Shown here: piece after piece, positions 1 through 9,201 of the stretch | Numbering within the stretch: position 1 is the first letter of the stretch | Layout: each line of letters opens with the position of its first letter | From: Gammaproteobacteria bacterium | GTDB taxonomy: Bacteria; Pseudomonadota; Gammaproteobacteria; Arenicellales; UBA868 | Assembly: GCA_022450155.1 (NCBI GenBank) | Contig: JAKUQR010000004.1 | Coordinates: forward strand, 124,001 to 188,000 | Reading direction: 5' to 3' | DNA: 64,000 nt | Made by a program: the position numbers and the translations under genes | Notes under the pieces: generated by a model | What the model was told of the DNA's origin: nothing | What the model saw: the letters and a program-made list of their open reading frames with translations, nothing else | The model's database searches: none

Positions 1-2
1 AT

Positions 3-185
3 GACGAAGCCAGCAATGAAGTGGTCGGGATGTTTGACCCGGTGTTTACTCGGGCCTGGCGACTTTATCTGTGTGGATCGATTGCCGGCTTTCTCCACGG
101 ATCGTTACAAGTCTTCCAAGTTCTGTTTGCCCGCGGTCAGGACAACACCATCCCCTGGTCAAGACAGCACCAGTATCTCTCCTGA
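3..185 (+). CDS. Cyclopropane-fatty-acyl-phospholipid synthase-like methyltransferase, C-terminal fragment
   Basis: The frame is open from the window edge and ends at TGA 183-185, giving the last 60 residues of a longer protein. The stretch WRLYLCGSIAGFLHG followed by LQVFQVLFARG is the typical C-terminal signature of SAM-dependent cyclopropane-fatty-acyl-phospholipid synthases, which add a methylene bridge to unsaturated phospholipid acyl chains. The SAM-binding core lies outside the window, so true synthase activity cannot be told from a related CFA-family methyltransferase. The next gene begins directly after the stop, so the two are probably co-transcribed. Confidence 0.72.
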   Translation, partial: DEASNEVVGMFDPVFTRAWRLYLCGSIAGFLHGSLQVFQVLFARGQDNTIPWSRQHQYLS

Positions 186-515
186 GTGGCAGTTACAGCA
201 ACGATGCGCCGCGTCTACACTGCTGCAACGCTGCCGGAAGCGCACCTGATCCGGCAACAACTTGAAAGCGCCGGTATCAGTGCTCAGGTATTTAACGAGA
301 ACGCGCAAGGCGCCATCGGAGAACTGCCGGTCACCGATGCCTGGCCGGATGTTTGGATCGTTCAGAATCATCAGTTTCGTGCTGCCCGGGCAGTGATTGA
401 GCGTTACGAAGCCAGCCCGGAAGACGAACAGTTATGTAATTCTTGCGGTGAGATCTCCCCAGGCAGTTTTGAACTGTGCTGGCACTGTCATGCGCTCCTG
501 CCGACACAGGCTTGA
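186..515 (+). CDS. DUF2007-like small protein with C-terminal zinc-ribbon
   Basis: A 109-residue protein starting at GTG 186, immediately after the preceding stop; an in-frame ATG at 204 is an alternative start. The N-terminal half (RRVYTAATLPEAHLIRQQLE, then GISAQVFNE) matches the DUF2007 'putative signal transducing protein' fold. The C-terminus holds two cysteine pairs, CNSC and CWHC, that would form a small zinc ribbon. No signal peptide or membrane segment is visible. The biochemical role of this family is unknown. Confidence 0.65.
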   Translation: MAVTATMRRVYTAATLPEAHLIRQQLESAGISAQVFNENAQGAIGELPVTDAWPDVWIVQNHQFRAARAVIERYEASPEDEQLCNSCGEISPGSFELCWHCHALLPTQA

Positions 516-686
516 GGGCGCGTCAGAAACCGGCTCAAGAACTCGATAAGATCGGGCAGTTCGATTTCGGGGGGGTTAGTCGCCCAATCTGTCAGACTGG
601 GCTGGTGCGGCGAAAACGGTTCAATATAGTAAAATCAGGCCACCCGAGATCGGACTGGCCGGTCTTGGGGTCGGATATCAAGGACA

Positions 687-995
687 ATGGACGCACACGA
701 ACCAACTGAACTTCGGACCGGCGAGACCTGGTTGCGCCTGGCGGTGATGCTCGTTTACTTCTTTATGGTGTTTTACGTGGTGAAGTTCCTGGTTGGAGTG
801 AGTATGCTCTTTCAGTTTGTGTTGGTCGTCTTCAGGGGCTCAGTCAACATCCGACTCAAAAAGTTTACTGCGGATCTCAATCTGTTTGCATACAGCGTGC
901 TGCAATACGTATCTTGGAACACCGATCAACGACCTTTCCCGTTCTGTGACTGGCCCTGCGCGGAGGATCTGTCCGTGCCCGCTAAAGATCGCTGA
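687..995 (+). CDS. DUF4389 family membrane protein
   Basis: A 102-residue protein with a hydrophobic segment at about residues 14-50 and the family signature near its end (QYVSWNTDQRPFPFCDWP). DUF4389 proteins are small inner-membrane proteins of unknown function common in gammaproteobacteria. The tail after the DWP motif (CAEDLSVPAKDR) is extra. An AAGGA motif lies a few bases before the ATG. It precedes leuS by about 40 bases and may be co-transcribed with it. Confidence 0.7.
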   Translation: MDAHEPTELRTGETWLRLAVMLVYFFMVFYVVKFLVGVSMLFQFVLVVFRGSVNIRLKKFTADLNLFAYSVLQYVSWNTDQRPFPFCDWPCAEDLSVPAKDR

Positions 996-1034
996 GCGTG
1001 ACAGGTTCGACTGCTTGATTCCCATACCAGATCG

Positions 1035-3641
1035 ATGAACCGTTCGATAGACGAACGATACGACCCACAGGCCATCGAACAGCAGGTCCAGGACTACTGG
1101 TTGCAGAATCACAGTTTTGAAGTGACTGAGGACCCTACCCGGGAAAAGTTCTACTGCCTTTCGATGTTGCCCTACCCCTCAGGCCACCTCCACATGGGCC
1201 ACGTGCGCAACTACACCATCGGTGATGTCATGAGCCGATATCAGCGCATGTGCGGTCGTAACGTGCTCCAGCCCATGGGCTGGGATGCATTTGGCCTGCC
1301 GGCGGAAAATGCCGCGATCCAACGCAAGGTTCCGCCATCGGAATGGACCTACCAGAACATAGAGCATATGCGAGGGCAGCTGAAACGCATGGGTTTTGCC
1401 TATGACTGGACACGAGAAGTCACCACCTGCCGGCCCGAGTATTACCGGTGGGAGCAGTGGTTTTTTACGCGTCTCCTAAAGAAAGGGCTGGCCTATCGGA
1501 AAAATGCAGTGGTGAACTGGGACCCGGTTGATCAGACCGTGCTGGCGAACGAACAGGTTGTCGATGGCAGAGGCTGGCGTTCCGGTGCAGAGGTAGAGAA
1601 GCGAGAAATACCGCAATGGTTCATACGGATCACAGCCTATGTAGACGAACTTCTGGAAGAACTCGACCAATTAGACGGTTGGCCCGATTCTGTAAAGACC
1701 ATGCAGCGAAATTGGATCGGTCGGTCGGTGGGCCTGGAAGTGGATTTTGCACTCGCTGACGGGGGGGATCCGCTGAGGATTTTCACCACCCGGCCGGACA
1801 CCCTTTTCGGCGCCACCTTCATGGCGGTTGCAGCCGACCACCCACTGGCGCGCGAAGCGGCCGGCGGGAACACAGCAATAGCAGACTTTCTCGAGCAGTG
1901 CCGAACTGGAGGTATCAGTGAGGTTGACCTTGAAGCAATGGAAAAGAACGGCCTGCCACTGGGTGTGAATGCGGTAAATCCTCTCAGCGGAGAACATATT
2001 CCAGTCTGGGTCGCGAACTTCGTGCTGATGGGCTACGGTACCGGTGCGATCATGGCTGTTCCTGGCCACGATGAAAGGGATCATGCGTTCGCGCAACGTT
2101 ACGAGCTTCCTATACAGCAGGTTATTGCTCCAGCAGACGGCAGCGTAATTGACGTAATGACGGCCGCGTGGGTAGACAAACAGAACATAGTGACGGTTAA
2201 TTCAGGGACGTTTAGCGGTCTTGATTATGATGCGGCCTTTGAGCGCATTGCCGATCATGTCGAAGCTTTGGGCATTGGCCGGCGCCAGGTTAATTATCGC
2301 TTGCGGGACTGGGGAGTATCCCGGCAGCGCTACTGGGGTTGCCCAATTCCAGTCGTGCACTGTGAACATTGTGGAGACGTCCCAGTCCCAGATGATCAAC
2401 TCCCGGTTCTTCTGCCGGAAGATGTCACATTTATGGGCGTACAGTCACCCATTAAAGCAGACCCACAATGGCGGCAGACAGCCTGCCCGCAGTGTGAGCG
2501 ACCCGCAGAACGTGAAACCGACACGTTTGACACTTTCGTGGAATCCAGCTGGTACTACGCCCGCTATTGCACACCGGGTGCCGATTCGATGCTGGATGAA
2601 CGCGCCGATTACTGGCTACCTGTAGATCATTACATCGGTGGTATAGAACATGCGGTGATGCACCTGCTGTATTTTCGTTTCTGGCACAAACTGATGCGCG
2701 ATGCGGGTATTGTCAGCAGTGATGAGCCAACCACGAAGCTTCTCTGTCAGGGGATGGTTCTGGCCGAGGCGTACTATCAGGACAGTCCGGAAACCGGTAG
2801 AACCTGGATCCGACCCGACGAGGTACGGGTCGAGCGTGACGAAAAAGGGAAAACGATCAGCGCGGTGTGGTTGCACGATGGCACAACGGTTAACCCCACA
2901 GGCTGGACCACCATGTCGAAGTCCAAAAACAATGGCGTAGATCCGCAAGACATGGTGGATCGTTACGGTGCCGACACGGTGCGTCTATTTACAATGTTCG
3001 CATCACCTCCGGACCAGACCCTGGAGTGGAATGACGATGCTGTTGCGGGCTCATTGCGCTTTCTGCGGCGGTTATGGGCGCTGGCCCATCGTCACCAGTC
3101 GTGTCTTTCAGACGTAAACGACGTAAATCAAGACCTCGAATGGGACGCCGAAACCCGTGAGATCCGTCGACTGGTCTATACAGTGCTCCAGCGAATCAAT
3201 CGGGATATGGCACGGAATCAGTTCAACACAGTGGTCGCCGCCAGTATGGAACTGTTTAATGGACTCGATCGTTTTGAGCCCGGCGAGGATCCTGCCCGTC
3301 AATCTGCGCTGCGTGAGGCGATGGATATTCTGATACGAGTGCTGTCGCCAGTGGTACCCCATATTGCGCACAGTTTGTGGCAGCTCATGAATCCGGGCGC
3401 TGAGCTTCTCGATGCAAGTTGGCCAGAAGTCGATTTCACAGCGCTGCAGGCATCCACCTGTAAGCTGGCTGTTCAGGTTAATGGAAAACTGCGTGGTCAA
3501 ATCGAGGTCGCGATAGATGCTGATGAACTGCAGATCCGAGAACAGGTGTTGGCCGATGAAAAGATTGGTCGCCATATAGGTGAATCAGAGATCAAACGAT
3601 TTATCGTGGTGCCGCAGAAACTCGTCAATGTGGTGATCTGA
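1035..3641 (+). CDS. leuS: Leucyl-tRNA synthetase
   Basis: An 868-residue class I aminoacyl-tRNA synthetase that charges tRNA-Leu in the cytoplasm. The ATP-binding HMGH motif is at residues 53-56 and MSKSK at 627-631. Between them lie the CP1 editing domain and the CEHC/CPQC zinc-type segment. Length fits bacterial LeuRS (about 860). The stop overlaps the ATG of lptE (TGATG), a coupling common in gammaproteobacteria. The frame is intact throughout. Confidence 0.98.
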   Translation: MNRSIDERYDPQAIEQQVQDYWLQNHSFEVTEDPTREKFYCLSMLPYPSGHLHMGHVRNYTIGDVMSRYQRMCGRNVLQPMGWDAFGLPAENAAIQRKVPPSEWTYQNIEHMRGQLKRMGFAYDWTREVTTCRPEYYRWEQWFFTRLLKKGLAYRKNAVVNWDPVDQTVLANEQVVDGRGWRSGAEVEKREIPQWFIRITAYVDELLEELDQLDGWPDSVKTMQRNWIGRSVGLEVDFALADGGDPLRIFTTRPDTLFGATFMAVAADHPLAREAAGGNTAIADFLEQCRTGGISEVDLEAMEKNGLPLGVNAVNPLSGEHIPVWVANFVLMGYGTGAIMAVPGHDERDHAFAQRYELPIQQVIAPADGSVIDVMTAAWVDKQNIVTVNSGTFSGLDYDAAFERIADHVEALGIGRRQVNYRLRDWGVSRQRYWGCPIPVVHCEHCGDVPVPDDQLPVLLPEDVTFMGVQSPIKADPQWRQTACPQCERPAERETDTFDTFVESSWYYARYCTPGADSMLDERADYWLPVDHYIGGIEHAVMHLLYFRFWHKLMRDAGIVSSDEPTTKLLCQGMVLAEAYYQDSPETGRTWIRPDEVRVERDEKGKTISAVWLHDGTTVNPTGWTTMSKSKNNGVDPQDMVDRYGADTVRLFTMFASPPDQTLEWNDDAVAGSLRFLRRLWALAHRHQSCLSDVNDVNQDLEWDAETREIRRLVYTVLQRINRDMARNQFNTVVAASMELFNGLDRFEPGEDPARQSALREAMDILIRVLSPVVPHIAHSLWQLMNPGAELLDASWPEVDFTALQASTCKLAVQVNGKLRGQIEVAIDADELQIREQVLADEKIGRHIGESEIKRFIVVPQKLVNVVI

Positions 3642-4231
3642 TGAACACGCCAATCAAGGGGGCGGGGGGCGGTTTCATCGTTGACAGCGGGGTCGCGCCA
3701 CTGGGCAGATACAAAGTCCAGATCTTGCTTGGGGTCTTATACCTCCTGCTCCTGGCAGGGTGCGGGTTCCACCTGCGCGGTGAGATGGTGTTATCGCCCG
3801 TACTGACCGCACCCTATGTCAATGCGGCTGATGCCGAGTTCAAAGCGGATCTCACGAAAGTCTTAAATCGCAGTGGCATCATGGCAGTCAATGACCCCGA
3901 CAATGCGAGCGCTATTATCGATCTTGTCAGTGTCAAGTATGATCGTCAGGTACTGTCTATAAACAGTCGTGGACAGGCAACTGGTTACATTCTGACCTAT
4001 GAAGTACTCTGCCGCTTTGTGGATCGGGCCGGTCGTGTTCTTACGAGCCCCGCCCGCCTTAAGCTAAGCCGGACGCTGGAGTACCAGAGCACCCAGGTAC
4101 TGCAGAAGAAACAAGAAGAAGATGCCTTACGTGCACGTATGCGTGACGACCTGGTGCAGCAGATCTTGCGTCGCCTCAACAGTGTGTCGCAAGCTCCCCC
4201 TGGAGGTTTGAAAACAGAGCGTTTTTCTTGA
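3641..4231 (+). CDS. lptE: LPS-assembly lipoprotein LptE
   Basis: A 196-residue lipoprotein. A hydrophobic segment leads to the lipobox LLAGC, with Cys41 as the predicted lipidation site, followed by the family's GFHLRG sequence. LptE plugs the LptD barrel and helps insert lipopolysaccharide in the outer membrane. The start overlaps the leuS stop by one base, and holA follows after about 30 bases, the usual leuS-lptE-holA order. The stretch before the hydrophobic core is somewhat long for a lipoprotein signal, so an internal start is possible. Confidence 0.93.
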   Translation: MNTPIKGAGGGFIVDSGVAPLGRYKVQILLGVLYLLLLAGCGFHLRGEMVLSPVLTAPYVNAADAEFKADLTKVLNRSGIMAVNDPDNASAIIDLVSVKYDRQVLSINSRGQATGYILTYEVLCRFVDRAGRVLTSPARLKLSRTLEYQSTQVLQKKQEEDALRARMRDDLVQQILRRLNSVSQAPPGGLKTERFS

Positions 4232-4259
4232 TGCCGGCAGGAATAAGGATGATCAACTT

Positions 4260-5297
4260 GTGCGAGTAAACCCATCTGCACTCGCTGCCCGGCTGGAGAA
4301 GGGACTGGTCGGTGCCTACGTTTTGTTTGGTGCCGAACCGCTAATGCTCGAAGAGGCGGCCGATCAGATTCGTGTGGTAGCACGTCAGGCAGGGGTTGAT
4401 GAAGTACGTTCGTTGACCGCCGGTATCGATTTGGAGTGGTCAGAATTGGATGGCAACGCTCGTTCGCTGTCATTGTTTTCGAGTCGTCGTCTGATCGAAA
4501 TCCGGTTACCGACGGGTAAGCCGGGTGATGCTGGTTCGAAGGCAATGCTGACCTATTTGGATGAGAAAGTTGAAGACACTATCCTGGTCGTTATCGCGGG
4601 GCGGATCGATAAGCGGGGTCAGTCCAGCAAATGGTTCAAGGCCATGGAAAAAGAGGGACTGGTAGTCGAAGCCCGAGCCCTGACACGCGATCAGTTGCCG
4701 CGATGGATCGAGCAGCGTCTTAACACTCAGAAAATTGCCGCGACTCCAGGTGCAGTCCAAAGGCTTGCCTATTACGCTGAGGGTAACCTGATGGCCGCAG
4801 CACAGGAGATCAGTAAACTGGCACTCGTACTCGAGACTGGCGCGACGCTGGACGAGAAACGACTGGATGAACTTACCCAAGATCAGGCCCGTTTCAGTGT
4901 CTACAATCTGGTGGATACCGCACTGTCGGGGGATGAGATCAGGGCCCTGCGCATATTGAGTGTGCTACGGCGGGAAGGCACCGAGTCGGTGCTGTTACTG
5001 TGGGCCTTCGCGCGCGAGGTCCGGACCCTGGAAGCGATCTCAGCTGCGCTTGCCGGCGGAGAATCACAGGCGGCCGTATTCCAGCGCCATCAGGTTTGGC
5101 GCAGCCGTATCACTTGTGTGAAAGCCGCGCTTAGGCGTCATCCCCATGACTACTGGGCGGCGTTGTTGTCTCGACTGTGCCAGCTGGATTATGTGGTTAA
5201 GGGTCGCAAAAGCGCAGCCGGCAATGTCTGGGCTGAGCTCGAACAGGTGCTGTTGTCGGTTTGTGGTATAAATACCGTGTCTGGAAGTTTGACTTAA
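4260..5297 (+). CDS. holA: DNA polymerase III, delta subunit
   Basis: A 345-residue protein with a GTG start. The opening (LVGAYVLFGAEPLMLEEAAD) and length match HolA, the clamp-loader subunit that opens the beta sliding clamp. Position between lptE and proA-nadD agrees with conserved synteny. As expected for delta subunits, there is no functional Walker A motif. Confidence 0.95.
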   Translation: MRVNPSALAARLEKGLVGAYVLFGAEPLMLEEAADQIRVVARQAGVDEVRSLTAGIDLEWSELDGNARSLSLFSSRRLIEIRLPTGKPGDAGSKAMLTYLDEKVEDTILVVIAGRIDKRGQSSKWFKAMEKEGLVVEARALTRDQLPRWIEQRLNTQKIAATPGAVQRLAYYAEGNLMAAAQEISKLALVLETGATLDEKRLDELTQDQARFSVYNLVDTALSGDEIRALRILSVLRREGTESVLLLWAFAREVRTLEAISAALAGGESQAAVFQRHQVWRSRITCVKAALRRHPHDYWAALLSRLCQLDYVVKGRKSAAGNVWAELEQVLLSVCGINTVSGSLT

Positions 5298-5309
5298 CAC
5301 ATTGAAAAT

Positions 5310-6590
5310 ATGAAAGAAGCGCTCGACAGTTGCATCGATCTATCACAGTACGTTCGCAACTGTGGTAGGGCAGCCCGCACGGCCAGTCGGATTGTGGCAC
5401 AAGCGTCGACGCGTCAGAAAAACGAAGCGTTGTTGGCTATGGCGCAGGCTATTGCCGCGGGTCAAAACCAGATTCTGGAGCAAAACCGCCTGGATGTTGC
5501 AGCCGGTACACAGCAGGGGTTGGCTGACGCGCTGCTCGACCGCTTGGAACTGACGCCTGATCGGGTCGCGTCAATGGTACTGAGCCTGCAACAGGTTGCG
5601 TCGCTGCCGGATCCGGTGGGCGAGATCAGTGATATGAATCGCAGGCCTTCTGGCATCGAGGTCGGCCGCATGCGGGTGCCTTTGGGTGTGATCGGCATCA
5701 TCTATGAGTCCCGGCCGAACGTCACAGCTGATGCAGGCGGGTTATGTCTTAAATCGGGGAATGCCGCCATTCTGCGGGGTGGCAGTGAGGCGATTCGATC
5801 TAACCTCGCCATCGCTGGGTACCTGCAAGAAGGCTTGCAGGCGGCAGGCTTGCCTGTGTCGGCCATACAGGTGTTCGACAACACCGACCGCAGTGTGGTG
5901 GGTGAGTTGCTCGGGATGTCTGAATTTGTCGATGTCATTGTGCCACGCGGTGGTCGTGGCCTTATCGAACGGGTGAGCCGTGAATCGACAATACCCGTAA
6001 TCAAACATCTCGATGGAAACTGCCATGTTTACGTTGATAGCGCAGCGGATATCGACCAGGCTGTCGCCATTGCCTTTAATGCCAAGTGCCGGCGTTACGG
6101 TGTATGTGGCGCAATGGAAACCTTGTTGCTGGCAGAATCCGTTGCTGAAAAGGTACTGCAACGTTTGGTTCCCAAGTATCGGGTTGAAGGTGTTGAAATC
6201 CGCGGTTGTGAACACACCAGGCAACTGGTGCCCGACGCGAACGCTGCCACCGAGGAGGACTGGGGCACGGAGTTTCTGGCTCCTGTTCTGGCTGTACGGG
6301 TGGTCGCAAACCTCGATCAGGCAATTGAGCACATCGAACGTTATGGTTCTGGCCACACCGATGCGATTGTGACCCAGGATCTGGAGACCAGTCGACGCTT
6401 TCTGCGGGAAGTCGATTCCAGTTCGGTCATGGTTAATGCATCGACTCAGTTCGCCGATGGTTTTGAATACGGGCTTGGTGCGGAGATCGGAATCAGCACA
6501 GACAAACTGCATGTCCGCGGTCCAGTTGGATTGGAAGGGTTGACCACTCGAAAGTTCATCGTACTTGGCGCTGGTAGTGTGCGATCCTGA
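5310..6590 (+). CDS. proA: Gamma-glutamyl phosphate reductase
   Basis: A 426-residue NADPH-dependent enzyme reducing gamma-glutamyl phosphate to glutamate semialdehyde in proline synthesis. The aldehyde-dehydrogenase-like fold is supported by [20 protein letters not shown], and the catalytic cysteine lies in YGVCGAMET (about Cys266). It sits 12 bases after holA and just before nadD. The partner proC is elsewhere in this window at 54.5 kb; proB is not seen. Confidence 0.97.
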   Translation: MKEALDSCIDLSQYVRNCGRAARTASRIVAQASTRQKNEALLAMAQAIAAGQNQILEQNRLDVAAGTQQGLADALLDRLELTPDRVASMVLSLQQVASLPDPVGEISDMNRRPSGIEVGRMRVPLGVIGIIYESRPNVTADAGGLCLKSGNAAILRGGSEAIRSNLAIAGYLQEGLQAAGLPVSAIQVFDNTDRSVVGELLGMSEFVDVIVPRGGRGLIERVSRESTIPVIKHLDGNCHVYVDSAADIDQAVAIAFNAKCRRYGVCGAMETLLLAESVAEKVLQRLVPKYRVEGVEIRGCEHTRQLVPDANAATEEDWGTEFLAPVLAVRVVANLDQAIEHIERYGSGHTDAIVTQDLETSRRFLREVDSSSVMVNASTQFADGFEYGLGAEIGISTDKLHVRGPVGLEGLTTRKFIVLGAGSVRS

Positions 6591-6636
6591 AGCCTCGGGA
6601 GCAGCCGTCGTCGACAGAACGGATACGAGTCCCATC

Positions 6637-7263
6637 ATGGGTATTTTTGGGGGTACATTCGATCCCGTACATGACGGTCACTTACAGGTGGCCGATGCGG
6701 TCAGGCGGCAACTGCCGATGGACAAAGTGCTGTTTATCCCGGTTTCGGTACCTTTGCTGAGAGAAGAACCGCTGGCCGACCCTGTCCACCGACTTGAAAT
6801 GGTTCGCCTCGCAGTTGACGGTTGGCCAGGGTTCGAGGCAGACGACCGGGAAATCAGGCGCGCGGGGCCATCTTATACCGTGTTGACGCTTGAAGAACTG
6901 AGACAAGATTGGCCAACGCTGCCGCTTTGCCTGATTCTGGGAATTGACACGGTTTTGCGTCTGACCGAATGGTACCGCTGGACCGAATTGCTGGAACTGG
7001 CCCACATCGCAGTTATGGGCCGGCCGGGCTGGCGTTTACCTGCCGTTCTGCCCGACTGGTGGATACAGGCCAGGGCCGACACGGCCGATGATCTGGTTAA
7101 GCGCACAGCCGGATGGGTCGTCTGTGTCGATGTTCCCCTGTTGGATATCTCATCAACGGGTGTTCGTACTGAGATATTGCAGGGCACAGTGAATACTGAG
7201 ATTTTGCCCGAACCGGTCGCAAACTATATTAAGGATAATGCACTGTATGGCTACCACAGCTGA
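6637..7263 (+). CDS. nadD: Nicotinate-nucleotide adenylyltransferase
   Basis: This enzyme adenylylates nicotinate mononucleotide in NAD synthesis. The nucleotidyltransferase motif GGTFDPVHDGH comes right after the chosen ATG, and the ISSTGVR motif lies near the C-terminus. The frame is open upstream to TTG 6565 and GTG 6577, overlapping the end of proA. ATG 6637 was preferred because the family usually begins just before the GGTFDP motif; no strong ribosome-binding site settles it. Its end overlaps the start region of rsfS. Confidence 0.93.
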   Translation: MGIFGGTFDPVHDGHLQVADAVRRQLPMDKVLFIPVSVPLLREEPLADPVHRLEMVRLAVDGWPGFEADDREIRRAGPSYTVLTLEELRQDWPTLPLCLILGIDTVLRLTEWYRWTELLELAHIAVMGRPGWRLPAVLPDWWIQARADTADDLVKRTAGWVVCVDVPLLDISSTGVRTEILQGTVNTEILPEPVANYIKDNALYGYHS

Positions 7264-7642
7264 TCCCAGCGCTTCAAGCACAGAAGATCTCAAGGCCATG
7301 GTTTTAGCTGCACTGGAGGATGCCAAGGCCAACGATATTCGACAACTCGATGTCCGGGGTCTTACTGACATCACAGACTGGATGGTGGTGGCCAGTGGTA
7401 CTTCCACGCGTCATGTTCTCGCCCTTGCAAATCATGTACGAACCCAGGTGAAGGCGCAAGGCCTGTTGCCCATTGGTACCGAGGGCGAATCCGGCAGTGA
7501 CTGGGTATTGTTAGATTTTGGTGATGTTGTGGTTCACCTGATGCTACCCGATACCCGGGGGTTTTATGACCTGGAAGGATTGTGGGACGATCGTTTGTCG
7601 AGAGTGGTGCAGCTCACACGGGACGGACAGACTGACCTTTGA
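7247..7642 (+). CDS. rsfS: Ribosomal silencing factor RsfS
   Basis: RsfS binds ribosomal protein uL14 and blocks subunit joining under starvation. The sequence DITDWMVVASGTSTRHVLAL and WVLLDFGDVVVHLM are family hallmarks. An AAGGA at 7231-7235 is well placed for ATG 7247 and too close for ATG 7238, so 7247 is preferred. The gene overlaps nadD by 17 bases and precedes rlmH, the conserved order. Confidence 0.95.
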   Translation: MATTADPSASSTEDLKAMVLAALEDAKANDIRQLDVRGLTDITDWMVVASGTSTRHVLALANHVRTQVKAQGLLPIGTEGESGSDWVLLDFGDVVVHLMLPDTRGFYDLEGLWDDRLSRVVQLTRDGQTDL

Positions 7643-7646
7643 ATTG

Positions 7647-8138
7647 ATGCGCCTACTGCTTATTTCTGTGGGCCGGCGTATGCCGACGTGGGTTAATGAA
7701 GGCTTTGCTGACTATGCACAACGGCTTCGGGGTTCGGCCCGTCTGGAACTGGTGGAAGTGGAACCGGGCAAACGCAGCCAGAAAACAGATGTGGAGCGGC
7801 TGGTTCGTGAGGAAGGTGAACGTTTACTGTCGGTGGCTCCACCAGACTGCAGACTGGTTGCACTGGATATCATGGGAAAACAATTGTCCAGCGAAGACCT
7901 TGCACAGAAACTCGGCAACTGGATCGATCAGGCTCAGGATGTCGCACTTCTAGCCGGTGGAGCCGATGGCTTGTCTGCACAGGTGCTCGAACAAGCTGCC
8001 GAATGTTGGTCATTGTCCAGATTCACCCTGGCCCATTCCTTGGTCCGAGTGGTTATTGCTGAACAACTCTATCGGGCCCACAGTATTGTTATGGGGCTGC
8101 CTTATCATCGGACCCGGCGACCGACAAAAAGGACCTGA
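7647..8138 (+). CDS. rlmH: 23S rRNA pseudouridine-1915 N3-methyltransferase RlmH
   Basis: A SPOUT-class SAM-dependent methyltransferase of 163 residues (E. coli 155). It begins MRLLLISVGRRMPTWVNEGF, typical of RlmH, and contains the SAM-binding knot sequence GGADGL and the C-terminal LYRAHSIVMGLPYHR. The frame is open further upstream, but the family start is at ATG 7647, four bases after the rsfS stop. Confidence 0.96.
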   Translation: MRLLLISVGRRMPTWVNEGFADYAQRLRGSARLELVEVEPGKRSQKTDVERLVREEGERLLSVAPPDCRLVALDIMGKQLSSEDLAQKLGNWIDQAQDVALLAGGADGLSAQVLEQAAECWSLSRFTLAHSLVRVVIAEQLYRAHSIVMGLPYHRTRRPTKRT

Positions 8139-8140
8139 CT

Positions 8141-8728
8141 GTGCCTCTGTGCCTTGCATCGGCTTCTCCCCGGCGGCAGGCCTTGTTGAATCAGATTAAG
8201 GTGCCTTTTACGGTTCTGGTTGTCGACCTTGATGAGACACGGTTACCGGATGAACCCGCAAATCAAATGGTGGTACGCCTTGCCAGCGGTAAAGTCAAAG
8301 CCGCAGAATCCTGGTTTGCCGAGCGCGGCAAATCAGTGCCACCCATTCTCGGAGCGGATACCTGTGTCGTGATTGACAAGGAGATATTGGGTAAACCGGG
8401 TTCGCGTCGTGAAGCGGCCTGTATGCTCCACAAGTTGTCAGGCCGGATGCATCAGGTCTACACGGGCATCGCCTTGGCGTCGGGCCCGACCACCCAGACT
8501 CAGACAGTCATGAGCGAGGTGACATTTACACAGCTAACGAGCGTTCAGATCGAGAACTACTGTGCCAGCATGGAGCCTTACGATAAGGCCGGTGCCTACG
8601 CGATACAAGGTGTGGGTGCAACATTAATCAGCCACATCAGCGGAAGCTACTCGAATATTATGGGATTACCTCTCCACGAGACATACGCGCTGTTAACTAA
8701 GGCCCGTCTGGTCCCTGTCATCAAATAG
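8141..8728 (+). CDS. Maf family nucleoside triphosphate pyrophosphatase
   Basis: A 195-residue Maf/HAM1-fold enzyme that hydrolyses non-canonical nucleotides or dTTP/UTP to monophosphates. SASPRR near the N-terminus and GADTCVV mark the nucleotide and metal sites; AGAYAIQG near the C-terminus resembles the YhdE (dTTP/UTP) subgroup. The start is GTG, two bases after the rlmH stop. The subgroup assignment is inferred. Confidence 0.9.
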   Translation: MPLCLASASPRRQALLNQIKVPFTVLVVDLDETRLPDEPANQMVVRLASGKVKAAESWFAERGKSVPPILGADTCVVIDKEILGKPGSRREAACMLHKLSGRMHQVYTGIALASGPTTQTQTVMSEVTFTQLTSVQIENYCASMEPYDKAGAYAIQGVGATLISHISGSYSNIMGLPLHETYALLTKARLVPVIK

Positions 8729-8773
8729 TGCAGTCGGTGACTCGCGTGAACAAAACGTTGACATGGTTGTGAT

Positions 8774-9145
8774 GTGATCACTCGGCAATTAATCGTAATC
8801 TTATTACTGAATCTGGCAGGTGGTGTCCCGAATTTGTTTGCGGGTCAGGGCATCCCCGAGACATTGCTCGAGCAGCCGATATTTGCTGAGGATTGGCCTG
8901 CTCGGCGCACGACTAAAACCGTACTTTCTCTACCGCCGGTCAAACAACTGCTGGCGCTATTTGTTGAAAACCCTCGCCAACAAGTGACCATCCGTTATCC
9001 CGGAGGTGACAAGGGTAACGCCTGGGCACTGGAGTTGCGCGAATGGTTGGTCGCATTGGGTATTCCATCGAGCTACATCGTGCTGGAACCCGGCTCAGGT
9101 GGACAAGACCGGCTGCTATTGTTGCTAGAGGTCGGTGACACGTGA
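8774..9145 (+). CDS. Hypothetical exported protein
   Basis: A 123-residue protein with a GTG start and an N-terminal hydrophobic segment (LIVILLLNLAGGVPNLFAG) that looks like a signal peptide with cleavage near residue 23. The rest contains VTIRYPGGDKGNAWALELRE and a segment ending RLLLLLEV, reminiscent of small OmpA-like or secretin-like periplasmic folds. I recognise no named family. It lies between maf and a nitrilase gene, all on the same strand. Confidence 0.6.
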   Translation: MITRQLIVILLLNLAGGVPNLFAGQGIPETLLEQPIFAEDWPARRTTKTVLSLPPVKQLLALFVENPRQQVTIRYPGGDKGNAWALELREWLVALGIPSSYIVLEPGSGGQDRLLLLLEVGDT

Positions 9146-9201
9146 TTGTCTATGCGATGCTATCAGGTCGACAACTCAAAACTAGGACAGCTTGAACGGC
9201 G

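Noticed and set aside
5742-6638. A long minus-strand open frame of 298 codons opposite proA
   Set aside because: It lies wholly antisense to the well-supported proA and nadD start, with composition typical of a shadow frame and no recognisable motif.
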